7,344 nt of DNA from Embleya sp040605455 (GCF_040605455.1 NZ_JBEXCV010000263.1:1-7344); one strand, 5' to 3'; numbered from the stretch's first letter, positions 1 through 6,659 are shown. Translations and numbers: made by a program. The notes: generated by a model from the letters alone, not told the origin.

Positions 1-170
1 GCCGCGCACTGCCCGAGGCGGCCGCGGACCTGCGCGCCGCCGCCGCGAGCTTCGACGACGTGCACTACGGCGGGCGTACCGCCGACCGCGGCCTGGACCG
101 CGACCTGCGCGACCTCGACGCCCGCTGCACCGTCGCCCGCCCACGTGTCGACGAGCGGATGCCCCGATGA
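1..170 (+). CDS. DUF4129 domain protein, C-terminal end only (5' truncated by window)
   Basis: The frame that starts at base 3 stays open and ends at the TGA at 168-170, giving 55 residues. It includes SFDDVHYGGR followed by a charged helix rich in Asp, Arg and Leu (DRGLDRDLRDLD). This Phe-x-x-Val-x-Tyr-Gly-x-Arg signature plus short helix is typical of the DUF4129 domain, found at the C-terminus of membrane proteins and of some transglutaminase-like proteins. The stop overlaps the next start as ATGA, so translation is probably coupled. The following DUF4350, MoxR and DUF58 genes fit the usual actinobacterial arrangement, which supports the call. Membrane segments and any catalytic part lie outside the window, so the function cannot be judged here. 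The last residues (RPRVDERMPR) look like an ordinary variable tail. Confidence 0.75.
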   Translation, partial: RALPEAAADLRAAAASFDDVHYGGRTADRGLDRDLRDLDARCTVARPRVDERMPR

Positions 171-1309
171 GCGACACGGCACTCGGCCCCACCACCGAGC
201 AGGTGTGGCGCCGGATGCGCACGCCCCTGGCCCTGTTCGCCCTGGTCCTGATCGTGGTCTCCGCACTCGTCCTGATCCGCGGCGACCGGCACGAGGGCCG
301 ACTCGACCCGCGCTCCACCCACCCCCAGGGCAGCAAGGCCCTGGCCCAACTGCTCCGGGCGCGCGGCGTCGACGTGCACCCGGTCCGCTCCGCCGACGAG
401 GCGGCCCGGGCGATCCGCCCGGACAGCACCCTCGTGGTGCCCTTCCCGAACCTGCTCGCCGACGCGCACCTGCGCACCCTCGCCGCCGCCGGTCCGGCCC
501 GCACCGTCCTGGTCCGCCCCGGCGAGGCCGCGCTCGCGATCCTGGCCCCCGGCGTACACACCGCCCCCGACGGGGGCCGACGCACCCTGCAACCGCGCTG
601 CGCACTGCCCGCCGCGACCCGCGCCGGCGACGCGGGCACCGGCGGCGCCCGGTTCGACACCGACCTGCTCCCCGACGCCACCGGCTGCTACCCCGACGCG
701 GGCCGCCCCACGCTCGTCCTCACCCCGCCCCGCGCCGGCCACGACACCGTCGTACTCGGCTCCGGCAGCCCCCTGGTCAACGACCGCCTCGACGACAACG
801 GCAACGCCGCCCTCGCACTGAATCTGCTCGGCGCCCACCCACACCTGGTCTGGTACCTGCCCGGCGCCGACGAACTCCCGCCCGCCGACGACTCGCTGTG
901 GGACCTGCTGCCCGCCGGCTGGCGCTGGGGCGCCGCGCAACTGGCCGTCGCCGCCGTCCTGCTCGCCCTGTGGCGGGCCCGCCGGCTGGGCCCGGTGGTG
1001 GCCGAACCGCTCCCGGTCGTGGTCCGCGCCGCCGAGACCGTCGAGGGCCGCGCCCGGCTCTACCGCCGCGGCCGCGCCCGCGCCACCGCCGCCGAACTGC
1101 TGCGCGCCGCCGCCCGCGAACAACTCGCCCGCGTCCTGGGCGCCGACCCCGCCGAGGCTGCCCTGATCGCCTCGATCACCGCCCGCACCGACCACACGAC
1201 CGCGCACGTGCACGCCCTGTTGTACGGTGCGATCCCGGAAAGCGACGAAGCCCTCGTCACCCTGTCCGACGAACTCGACGCGCTGATAAGGCAGGTACGC
1301 ACGACGTGA
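167..1309 (+). CDS. DUF4350 domain-containing membrane protein
   Basis: The protein has 380 residues. A first membrane segment lies at about 20-37 (LALFALVLIVVSALVL) and a second at about 255-270 (GAAQLAVAAVLLALW). The stretch between them, about 215 residues, is predicted to be outside the membrane, and the C-terminal ~110 residues inside. The segment after helix 1 (LDPRSTHPQGSKALAQLLRA, 46-65) is the recognisable start of DUF4350, a fold related to glutamine-amidotransferase-like domains but without an obvious catalytic triad. GSGSPLVNDRLDDNGNAALA (198-217) is its conserved end. Two cysteines (C145, C174) lie in the external part and could form a disulfide, which is inference. The start at 167 overlaps the upstream stop by 4 nt and has only a weak ribosome site, so coupling is likely. 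It ends in a GTGA overlap with the MoxR gene. The biochemical role is unknown; genetic linkage suggests it works with the MoxR/DUF58 pair. Confidence 0.85.
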   Translation: MSDTALGPTTEQVWRRMRTPLALFALVLIVVSALVLIRGDRHEGRLDPRSTHPQGSKALAQLLRARGVDVHPVRSADEAARAIRPDSTLVVPFPNLLADAHLRTLAAAGPARTVLVRPGEAALAILAPGVHTAPDGGRRTLQPRCALPAATRAGDAGTGGARFDTDLLPDATGCYPDAGRPTLVLTPPRAGHDTVVLGSGSPLVNDRLDDNGNAALALNLLGAHPHLVWYLPGADELPPADDSLWDLLPAGWRWGAAQLAVAAVLLALWRARRLGPVVAEPLPVVVRAAETVEGRARLYRRGRARATAAELLRAAAREQLARVLGADPAEAALIASITARTDHTTAHVHALLYGAIPESDEALVTLSDELDALIRQVRTT

Positions 1310-2274
1310 GCGCACCCGAGCAGACCCGCGAGGCGCGCGACGCCCTCGAAGCCCTGCGCGGCGAGATCGGCAAGGCCGTGGTCGGTCAGGACGCCGCCGT
1401 CACCGGACTGGTGATCGCCCTCCTGTGCCGGGGCCACGTGCTCCTGGAGGGCGTACCCGGCGTCGCCAAGACACTGATGGTGCGCGCCCTCGCCCGCAGC
1501 CTGGACCTGACCACCACACGCGTGCAGTTCACCCCGGACCTGATGCCGGGCGACGTCACCGGCTCGATGGTCTACGACGCGCGCACCGCCGCGTTCTCCT
1601 TCCGCGAGGGCCCGGTGTTCACCAACCTGCTCCTCGCCGACGAGATCAACCGCACCCCACCCAAGACCCAGGCCGCACTGCTCGAAGCCATGGAGGAGCG
1701 CCAGGTCTCGGTGGACGGCACCACCCGCCCGCTGCCCGACCCATTCATGGTCGCGGCGACGCAGAACCCGATCGAGTACGAGGGCACCTACCCGCTGCCC
1801 GAGGCCCAGTTGGACCGTTTCCTGCTCAAGCTCACCCTGCCGCTGCCCGAACGCGACGACGAGATCGTGGTGTTGCGCCGGCACGCGGAGGGCTTCGACC
1901 CACGCGACCTCGAAGCCGCCGGCGTACGCCCGGTCGCGGGTGCCGCGGACCTGGCCGCCGGCCGCCGAGCCGTGGCCGAGCTGCGCGTCGAGCCGGACAT
2001 TCTGGCCTACGTCGTGGACGTCTGCCGAGCCACCCGAACCTCCCCGTCGCTGGCCATGGGCGTCTCCCCGCGCGGCGCCACCGCCCTGCTCGCCGCCGCC
2101 CGCGCGTGGGCCTGGCTGGCCGGCCGCGACTACGTCACCCCCGACGACGTCAAGGCACTGGCCCGACCGGCACTGCGACATCGCGTGCGGCTGCGCCCCG
2201 AGGCCGAGATGGAGGGTGTGACCCCCGACGTGGTGATCGACGCCGTCCTGGCGCACACCCCGGTCCCGCGTTAA
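1306..2274 (+). CDS. MoxR family AAA+ ATPase
   Basis: The protein has 322 residues, normal for MoxR ATPases. Walker A is GVPGVAKT (49-56), Walker B is LLLADE (108-113), sensor 1 is ATQNP (151-155), the arginine-finger region is LDRF (169-172), and sensor 2 is SPRG (254-257). EGTYPLPEAQLDRF is the MoxR-specific signature. These proteins use ATP to remodel partners, often a von Willebrand A-domain protein encoded next door; here DUF58 follows after 6 nt. The GTG at 1306 is chosen because it overlaps the DUF4350 stop (GTGA) and gives a standard N-terminus ahead of VVGQDAAV. An AGG-containing purine stretch (1288-1295) lies about 10 nt upstream. The frame is open far upstream (from 145), but that part is arginine/proline-rich shadow of the DUF4350 gene. 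All key ATPase residues are present. The family call is certain; the specific substrate is unknown. Confidence 0.95.
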   Translation: MSAPEQTREARDALEALRGEIGKAVVGQDAAVTGLVIALLCRGHVLLEGVPGVAKTLMVRALARSLDLTTTRVQFTPDLMPGDVTGSMVYDARTAAFSFREGPVFTNLLLADEINRTPPKTQAALLEAMEERQVSVDGTTRPLPDPFMVAATQNPIEYEGTYPLPEAQLDRFLLKLTLPLPERDDEIVVLRRHAEGFDPRDLEAAGVRPVAGAADLAAGRRAVAELRVEPDILAYVVDVCRATRTSPSLAMGVSPRGATALLAAARAWAWLAGRDYVTPDDVKALARPALRHRVRLRPEAEMEGVTPDVVIDAVLAHTPVPR

Positions 2275-2280
2275 CCGCCG

Positions 2281-3576
2281 ATGGCCCTGACCGGTCGCGC
2301 CGTCCTGGCCGCAGCACTGGGCGTCCTGGTGGTCGGCCTACTGCTGCCCTCGCTGCTCGGCCTGGCCGTGGTCGAGGGCGCCCTGCTGCTCGGCATCCTC
2401 GTCGACCTGCTGCTCGCCGCCGGCGTCCGCGACCTGACCCTCGACCGGGGCGGCGACACCGCGGTCCGCCTCGGCGAACGCGCCGAGGTCACGCTGACGG
2501 TCACCAACCCCGGAACCCGCTCCCTGCGCGGCCGACTGCGCGACGCCTGGCCGCCCAGCACCGGCACCACCACCCAGCGCCACGACCTGACCATCCCCGC
2601 CGGTGAACGACGTCGCCTCACCACCACGATGACCCCGACCCGCCGCGGCGACCGCAACGCCTACCGGGTCACGATCCGGTCCATCGGCCCGCTCGGCCTG
2701 GCCGCCCGCCAGGGCTCGCACCACGTGCCGTGGCGACTGCGCGTGCTGCCCGGCTTCCCAAGCCGCCGACTGCTCCCCTCCAAACTGGAACGCCTGCGCG
2801 AACTCGACGGCCGCTCGGCCCTGCTCACCCGAGGCGCGGGCACCGAGTTCGACACGCTGCGCGAGTACGTCCCCGGCGACGACGCCAAATCGATCGACTG
2901 GCGCGCCTCCGCCCGCAACCAGGGCGTGGTGGTGCGTACCTGGCGCCCCGAACGCGACCGGCACATCCTGGTCGTGCTGGACACCGGCCGCACCTCGGCC
3001 GGCCGCATCGGCGACGTCCCCCGCCTGGACGCCGCGATGGACGCCACGCTGCTGCTGACCGCGGTCGCCAACCACGCCGGCGACCGGGTCGACCTGCTCG
3101 CCTACGACCGCCGGGTACGCGCCGAGGTTCGGCGTGCGCCCCGAAACGGCATACTCCCGGCCTTCGTCCAGGCGATGGCCACGCTGGAGCCGGAGTTGGT
3201 CGAACCCGACGCCCGGACCCTGGTCGCCGAAATCCTGCGCCGCACCCCGCGCCGTTCACTGGTCGTGTTGATCACCGGCCTGGAACGGGAGGCGGTCCAG
3301 GAGGGCATCCTCCCGGTGCTGCCACAACTGGCCGCTCGACACGAGGTGATCGTGGCGGCGGTCGCCGACCCGGCGATCACCGCGATGGCCGCCCACCGAG
3401 GCAACGCCACGGCGGTCTACGAAGCCGCCGCAGCCGAACGCGAACTCGCCGAACGCCGCTCCACGGCCGCCGAGTTGCGCCGCAAGAACGTCACCGTCGT
3501 GGACGCGCCCCCGGGCGAACTGGCCTCGGCGCTCACCGACACGTACTTGGCGTTGAAACTGGCGGGACGGTTGTAG
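2281..3576 (+). CDS. DUF58 domain-containing protein (von Willebrand A-like, membrane-anchored)
   Basis: The protein has 431 residues. Two close hydrophobic helices (about 7-24 and 26-46) anchor the N-terminus. A beta-rich segment follows (about 60-155), with the TLTVTNPG motif typical of this family. The DUF58 core is FDTLREYVPGDD (190-201) followed by SIDWRASAR (204-212). The A-domain-like part begins with HILVVLDTGRTS (228-239). In a classical metal site this would read DxSxS; here it is D-T-G-R-T, so metal binding may be weak or absent, as in many DUF58 proteins. The ATG is 6 nt after the MoxR stop with no clear ribosome site, which suggests translational reinitiation. DUF58 proteins are the usual partners of MoxR ATPases, so a MoxR-DUF58 complex at the membrane is the best inference. 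The gene appears to end the operon: a convergent two-component system follows. Confidence 0.92.
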   Translation: MALTGRAVLAAALGVLVVGLLLPSLLGLAVVEGALLLGILVDLLLAAGVRDLTLDRGGDTAVRLGERAEVTLTVTNPGTRSLRGRLRDAWPPSTGTTTQRHDLTIPAGERRRLTTTMTPTRRGDRNAYRVTIRSIGPLGLAARQGSHHVPWRLRVLPGFPSRRLLPSKLERLRELDGRSALLTRGAGTEFDTLREYVPGDDAKSIDWRASARNQGVVVRTWRPERDRHILVVLDTGRTSAGRIGDVPRLDAAMDATLLLTAVANHAGDRVDLLAYDRRVRAEVRRAPRNGILPAFVQAMATLEPELVEPDARTLVAEILRRTPRRSLVVLITGLEREAVQEGILPVLPQLAARHEVIVAAVADPAITAMAAHRGNATAVYEAAAAERELAERRSTAAELRRKNVTVVDAPPGELASALTDTYLALKLAGRL

Positions 3577-3627
3577 GTCGCCCGGGTGATGTGGACTGCG
3601 CGTCCGCCGAGTGCACTTCGAGGCTGC

Positions 3628-3649
3628 CGCATCGATCGGATTCGATGCG
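3628..3649. terminator. Inverted repeat, possible bidirectional terminator hairpin
   Basis: Arms CGCATCGA (3628-3635) and TCGATGCG (3642-3649) are perfect 8-bp complements around a 6-nt loop. It lies 51 nt after the DUF58 stop, between convergent genes. There is no T-tract, so termination is inferred from position only. It could also be a protein-binding dyad. Confidence 0.4.
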
Positions 3650-3650
3650 T

Positions 3651-3697
3651 GAACTTCGGTTCCGGCGGCGAAGTTCGGTGCTTCCGGCGGAAGTTCG
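3651..3697. repeat. GAACTTCG inverted repeat with a degenerate direct repeat and a nested palindrome
   Basis: GAACTTCG (3651-3658) pairs with CGAAGTTC (3669-3676) across 10 nt. The block TTCCGGCGG followed by (C)GAAGTTCG occurs at 3660-3677 and again, one or two bases shorter, at 3682-3697, a 22-nt offset. Within the second copy CTTCCG (3681-3686) and CGGAAG (3688-3693) form a palindrome around one central G. The result is three GAACTTC-type half sites in under 50 nt, in the gap between convergent genes. It may be a terminator hairpin set or a protein-binding cluster. Confidence 0.45.
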
Positions 3698-3759
3698 AGC
3701 CGGGCTGGGACCGGCGCACGTCGAGCGGTACGGGACCGTGAAGCGCGTCGGCGGGTAAC

Positions 3760-4482
3760 TCAACCGCTCGGAGTGACATGGCCGTTCGCCCAGGCCCAGG
3801 CGGCGATCCCGACCCGATTGCGCACGCGCAGCTTGGCCTGGATGTTCGCGATGTGCGTCTTGGCCGTGCCGGCGGTGATGTACAACTCGGCTCCGATCTC
3901 GGCGTTGGTGTGCCCGCGGGCGATCAATCGCACGATCTCGTGCTCGCGGACGGTGAGCGGATCCGCGACGGGTTGGTCCGCTCGGTCGACCGGAGTCGGG
4001 TCCGTGGTCCGCGTCGGCGGGTTCGCTCCGGCCGACAGCCGGTCGAGCAGGCGGACCGTGACCTGTGGGCTGATCAACGTGTCGCCCGCCATCGCCGCAC
4101 GAACGGCCTCGATCAGCAGTGTCGGCCCGGACCGCTTGAGCAGGAACCCGCAGGCCCCGTTCCGCAGCGCGGTGTGTACGTACTCGTCGATCTCGAACGT
4201 GGTCACCACGATCACGCGCGTGGGCGTGGCCACCCCGGGGCCGGCCAGCCGTCGGGTCAGTTCGAGTCCGTCGAGCCGGGGCATGCGAATGTCGGCGAGC
4301 ACGACGTCCGGACGCAACCGCGCGACCGCCTCGACGGCCGCGACACCGTCGGCCGCCTCGACGGCCGCGACACCGTCGGCCGCCTCGCCGACCACGGTCA
4401 TGTCCGGCTGCGAATCCAGCACGAGCCGGAACCCGCTGCGGATGTCGTCCTGATCGTCGGCGATCAGGATGCGTGTGCTCAT
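3760..4482 (-). CDS. NarL/FixJ-type response regulator (receiver plus LuxR helix-turn-helix)
   Basis: The protein has 240 residues. It has an N-terminal receiver domain with acidic residues D9/D10, phospho-acceptor D64 (LADIRMPRLDG), T94/T95 and K116 (GFLLK). The LuxR-type DNA-binding domain starts at about 174 (DPLTVREHEIVRLIARGHTN) and continues with a recognition helix near TAGTAKTHIANIQAKL (203-218). The ATG at 4482 is chosen because MSTRILIADDQ is the normal receiver start, GAGGA sits just upstream (4491-4487), and it overlaps the kinase stop as ATGA; an upstream in-frame ATG at 4599 would add a non-conserved tail. It should be phosphorylated by the kinase encoded just before it and then bind DNA. 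Oddity: residues 34-42 (AADGVAAVE) are repeated exactly at 43-51, shifting the phospho-acceptor from the usual ~55 to 64 and lengthening helix 2 of the receiver. Whether signalling still works cannot be told from sequence. Confidence 0.95.
   Translation of the reverse strand: MSTRILIADDQDDIRSGFRLVLDSQPDMTVVGEAADGVAAVEAADGVAAVEAVARLRPDVVLADIRMPRLDGLELTRRLAGPGVATPTRVIVVTTFEIDEYVHTALRNGACGFLLKRSGPTLLIEAVRAAMAGDTLISPQVTVRLLDRLSAGANPPTRTTDPTPVDRADQPVADPLTVREHEIVRLIARGHTNAEIGAELYITAGTAKTHIANIQAKLRVRNRVGIAAWAWANGHVTPSG
4326..4387. repeat. 27-bp in-frame tandem duplication inside the response regulator
   Basis: Bases 4326-4387 are perfectly periodic with a 27-bp period (about 2.3 copies; units 4326-4352 and 4353-4379, plus 8 further matching bases). 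The first mismatches are at the flanks (4325 against 4352, 4388 against 4361). Because 27 is a multiple of three, the frame is kept and nine residues (AADGVAAVE) are doubled. Perfect identity suggests a recent event, or a site that can gain and lose units by replication slippage. Confidence 0.9.
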
Positions 4483-5801
4483 CGGGTCCTCGATTCCTGA
4501 TGCGAACGGGCGGATCGGCCCCGCACGGCGCCCTCGGCCGGCGTGGGACGAGCCACGCCTTGGGCAGGGTCGGCGGGCAGGATCGCATGCACACGCCAAC
4601 CGTGTTCGACCGGCCCGGCGTCGAGTTCGCCGTCGGCCTCGCGGACCCGTTCGCGCAGCCCGGCGAGACCGCGGCCGCCACCGCCACCTCGGCGGCGGGC
4701 GAGAACGTCGGTGCGGTGGTGGTCGCCGGCAGCGGCTGGGTCGTGGTCGTCCACCACGAGCACCGCGACGGCCGGTCGATCGAAGCGGGTCGTCACGGTC
4801 ACCGCGACCTCCACGCCGACCGCGTGCGGCGCGTGGCGACGAACGTTGGTCAACGCCTCGACGACGACCCGGTGCACGGTGGCCGAGGTCTCCCGCGACA
4901 CGGACACGGCGGTGGCGGACACGTCCGTAGCCGCCGGCTCGAAGGTGGTCGTCAACTCCGGGGCGACGGTCAGGACCGCGCGGGTACCACCCGAGGTGGT
5001 GAAGTCGGCGACAAGTTCCGGCAGCCGATCGATCCCGGGCAACGCCTCGCGAGACGCCGCCCGATCCGGATCACCGACATGCAACGTGGTGACCATACGA
5101 TCCATCGACGCCAGCGCCGCCAACCCGGCTCGCTCGATCCGCTCCAACGCGAGCAGTGCCCGGGCCGGATCTGCGGCACCGACGAAGCGGGCCGCTTGGG
5201 CCTGCGCGACGATGCCGCTCACGTCGTGCGCGACGTAGTCGTGCAGATCCTTCGCGATGTCGAGCTGTTGCTCACGCCGAGCGGACGCCACCGCAGCCAC
5301 CCGCCGCCGCTCGACCAGACGCGGATACCCACCCACGACCACCGCCACGGCCACCGGCAGCCCCCAGAACACCGTCGCGCCGAGCACCTCCAAGGCCCCG
5401 CCCCGCCACTCCACCAACGGCACCGACCACAGCGCGACGGCGGCCCCCATCACCCCGATCGCCGCCCCACCCGGCCGCCGCGGCTCCCAGCGGGCACAGG
5501 CCCCGACCAGGGCCAGCAGTACGGCCACCCGTGCCAACCCCCATGCCCCCGCCTCCTCCGGTGCCGACCACAACTGCCCAACGAGCGAGACCAGGCCGAG
5601 CCCACCCAACGCAACACACAGATACGCGAGCCACGCCGGCGGCCTCGACCGACACAGCACCGCCCACAACGCCACGGCGAATCCGGCCGCGGTCGGCAAT
5701 ACCGCCCACAGGCTCTGCCCGTAGGCGACACCGACCCCGACGACGGCAACGGCAACGAGGCCGGCAACCGTCGAGGCTCGGCCGACGTCGGAGCCGTTCA
5801 T
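4479..5801 (-). CDS. Sensor histidine kinase, NarL/DesK (HisKA_3) class
   Basis: The protein has 440 residues. The N-terminal part (about 10-160) is hydrophobic, with roughly five or six membrane helices and little extracellular loop, so it probably senses something in or at the membrane. The dimerisation and phospho-acceptor segment is REQQLDIAKDLHDYVAHDVSG (about 176-196), with H187 as the likely phosphorylated histidine. The N-box is VVEALTNVRRHA (313-324; E315, N319), and the glycine-rich lid is GGGGGRGLAGLRERV (372-386). The expected D-x-G-x-G motif reads D-D-H-D-P (351-355), which is atypical. A Thr/Ser/Val-rich stretch (about 281-308) ahead of the N-box is longer than usual. The ATG at 5801 is preceded by GGGGGGA at a 7-nt spacing. 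The stop overlaps the response regulator start (ATGA, 4479-4482), so the two are a co-translated pair. The stimulus is unknown. Confidence 0.93.
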   Translation of the reverse strand: MNGSDVGRASTVAGLVAVAVVGVGVAYGQSLWAVLPTAAGFAVALWAVLCRSRPPAWLAYLCVALGGLGLVSLVGQLWSAPEEAGAWGLARVAVLLALVGACARWEPRRPGGAAIGVMGAAVALWSVPLVEWRGGALEVLGATVFWGLPVAVAVVVGGYPRLVERRRVAAVASARREQQLDIAKDLHDYVAHDVSGIVAQAQAARFVGAADPARALLALERIERAGLAALASMDRMVTTLHVGDPDRAASREALPGIDRLPELVADFTTSGGTRAVLTVAPELTTTFEPAATDVSATAVSVSRETSATVHRVVVEALTNVRRHAPHAVGVEVAVTVTTRFDRPAVAVLVVDDHDPAAAGDHHRTDVLARRRGGGGGRGLAGLRERVREADGELDAGPVEHGWRVHAILPADPAQGVARPTPAEGAVRGRSARSHQESRTR

Positions 5802-6006
5802 CGGCACATCCCCCCATTGGCCACCATGATCACCCGAGCGTAGACGCGCGCACGCTCCACCCGCCTCTGCCGATGAGCAGAGGCCGCCCGAGCGGGCCAA
5901 CCCGGCTCTGCCGATCGGCCGATGGTCGCGCAGGGTGCCCACCCAACAAGCTGATGGAGACAGGAACACGGCCGCCGGGCACGTGTCGTCGACGAGGGGA
6001 TGAACC
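5802..6006. promoter_or_regulatory. Divergent promoter region between kinase and membrane-protein genes
   Basis: This 205-nt gap must hold the promoters for the minus-strand kinase/regulator pair and the plus-strand membrane protein. On the minus strand TACGCT (5842-5837) fits a TANNNT -10 box about 36 nt before the kinase ATG, without a convincing -35 box. I see no clear plus-strand promoter. A dyad and direct repeat (5863-5915) lie in the middle. A 10-bp palindrome TCGTCGACGA (5986-5995) touches the ribosome site GAGGGGA (5994-6000) of the membrane-protein gene. Confidence 0.5.
5863..5915. promoter_or_regulatory. Candidate operator: inverted repeat plus direct repeat of CTCTGCCGAT
   Basis: GCCTCTGC (5863-5870) and GCAGAGGC (5877-5884) are perfect 8-bp arms with a 6-nt spacer. 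The half site CTCTGCCGAT occurs at 5865-5874 and again exactly at 5906-5915, 41 nt apart, close to four turns of the DNA helix. GCCGAT appears a third time at 5918-5923. LuxR/NarL-type regulators bind dyads of about this size, so the neighbouring response regulator is the prime candidate to bind here. That link is inference. Confidence 0.45.
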
Positions 6007-6627
6007 ATGTCCGACATCGCCATCACCACCGCGAACCACCGCCCGACCCACACCCGGGACGGCGGAGCCGCTGCGAAACTCGCGGAACCCGCGGTATCCG
6101 CACCCATTCTCCGCGAGCCGTCCCGTACGGCCCGCTGGGCGGCGCGCGTGGCGGCGCTCAGCACCGTGCCCACGGCGTTGTGGCGCACCGCGGGCGCAGT
6201 GGGCATCCCGCTCGGCTTCGCCGAAGGTGATGCCCTGCACGAGAGCAACTATCCCGGGCCGTATTCGTTCTATCTGGTCGGCCTGAGCATCACGGCCGAA
6301 CTGCTCGCGATGCTCGCCCTCGGCCTGGTCCAGCGCTGGGGCGAGGTCGTCCCGAAATGGATCCCGTACCTCGGCGGCCGAACCGTCAACCGCTGGGCAG
6401 CGACGATTCCGGCTCTGTTGGGCGCAACGCTGTTGACGACAGTGGGGTGCATGGCCGTCTTCGTCTGGAACAGTTCCGAGAACATGGGCGCCCCGGAGTC
6501 CCCGACGGGCGTCGCGTACTGGGTCATGACGCTCGCCTACGCCCCCTTGCTCCTGTGGGGCCCGGCCCTGGCCATCGCCGCGGTGGCCTACTTCCGCCGC
6601 CGCTCCCCCAACACTCGCACCAGGTGA
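6007..6627 (+). CDS. Hypothetical four-helix membrane protein
   Basis: The protein has 206 residues. About 40 polar N-terminal residues come first, then four probable membrane helices at about 45-68, 86-107, 131-154 and 169-195, and a short basic tail (FRRRSPNTRTR). Recognisable patches are YPGPYSFYLVGLSITAELLA (82-101), LVQRWGEVVPKWIPYLGGR (107-125) and WGPALAIAAVAYF (184-196). The WG-x-x-x-P-x-W patch after helix 2 recurs, as I recall it, in small actinobacterial membrane proteins of unknown function. I cannot name a family with confidence; a distant likeness to DUF3995-type proteins is possible. The ATG at 6007 is well supported by GAGGGGA six bases upstream. It is divergent from the kinase/regulator pair and shares their upstream region, so it may be their target or the membrane component they sense or protect. 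That role is inference from position. Confidence 0.85.
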   Translation: MSDIAITTANHRPTHTRDGGAAAKLAEPAVSAPILREPSRTARWAARVAALSTVPTALWRTAGAVGIPLGFAEGDALHESNYPGPYSFYLVGLSITAELLAMLALGLVQRWGEVVPKWIPYLGGRTVNRWAATIPALLGATLLTTVGCMAVFVWNSSENMGAPESPTGVAYWVMTLAYAPLLLWGPALAIAAVAYFRRRSPNTRTR

Positions 6628-6640
6628 CCCCGAGCCCGGC

Positions 6641-6659
6641 GCCCGGCCGACCGCCGGGC
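6641..6659 (+). terminator. GC-rich hairpin just after the membrane-protein gene
   Basis: GCCCGGC (6641-6647) and GCCGGGC (6653-6659) form a 7-bp stem with a 5-nt loop, 14 nt after the stop of the upstream gene. There is no T-run after it. Many actinobacterial terminators lack one, so a terminator role is plausible but unproven. A second copy of GCCCGGC at 6634-6640 offers an alternative pairing. Confidence 0.45.

Larger units (their letters stand above)
3577..3759. other. Convergent intergenic region with three inverted repeats
   Basis: This 183-nt gap separates the ends of the DUF58 gene (+) and the response regulator gene (-). I see no gene in it. It holds three inverted repeats in a row, listed separately below, so a role in terminating transcription from both sides is the simplest reading. 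None is followed by a T-run on either strand, so classical intrinsic termination is not shown. Confidence 0.5.

Noticed and set aside
145..1305. Upstream extension of the MoxR frame, open from 145
   Set aside because: Its translation is arginine/proline-rich low-complexity shadow of the DUF4350 gene; the MoxR family start fits the GTG at 1306.
1060..2256. Long minus-strand frame opposite MoxR
   Set aside because: Gly/Gln/His-rich shadow with no recognisable motif; the plus strand has every MoxR motif.
4326..4387. CRISPR-like or minisatellite array
   Set aside because: Only about 2.3 units, no spacers, and fully inside a coding gene with the frame preserved.
4483..4599. N-terminal extension of the response regulator (ATG at 4599)
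   Set aside because: Adds a Pro/Arg-rich tail before a standard receiver start; the ATG at 4482 has a GAGGA site and the ATGA overlap.
4473..5843. Long plus-strand frame (456 residues) opposite the kinase
   Set aside because: Composition is typical antisense shadow in GC-rich DNA (His/Arg/Pro/Gln-rich, no domain), while the minus strand encodes a clear kinase.
5802..6248. N-terminal extension of the kinase beyond residue 1
   Set aside because: The added residues overlap the divergent membrane-protein gene, have no conserved features, and the ATG at 5801 has a good ribosome site.
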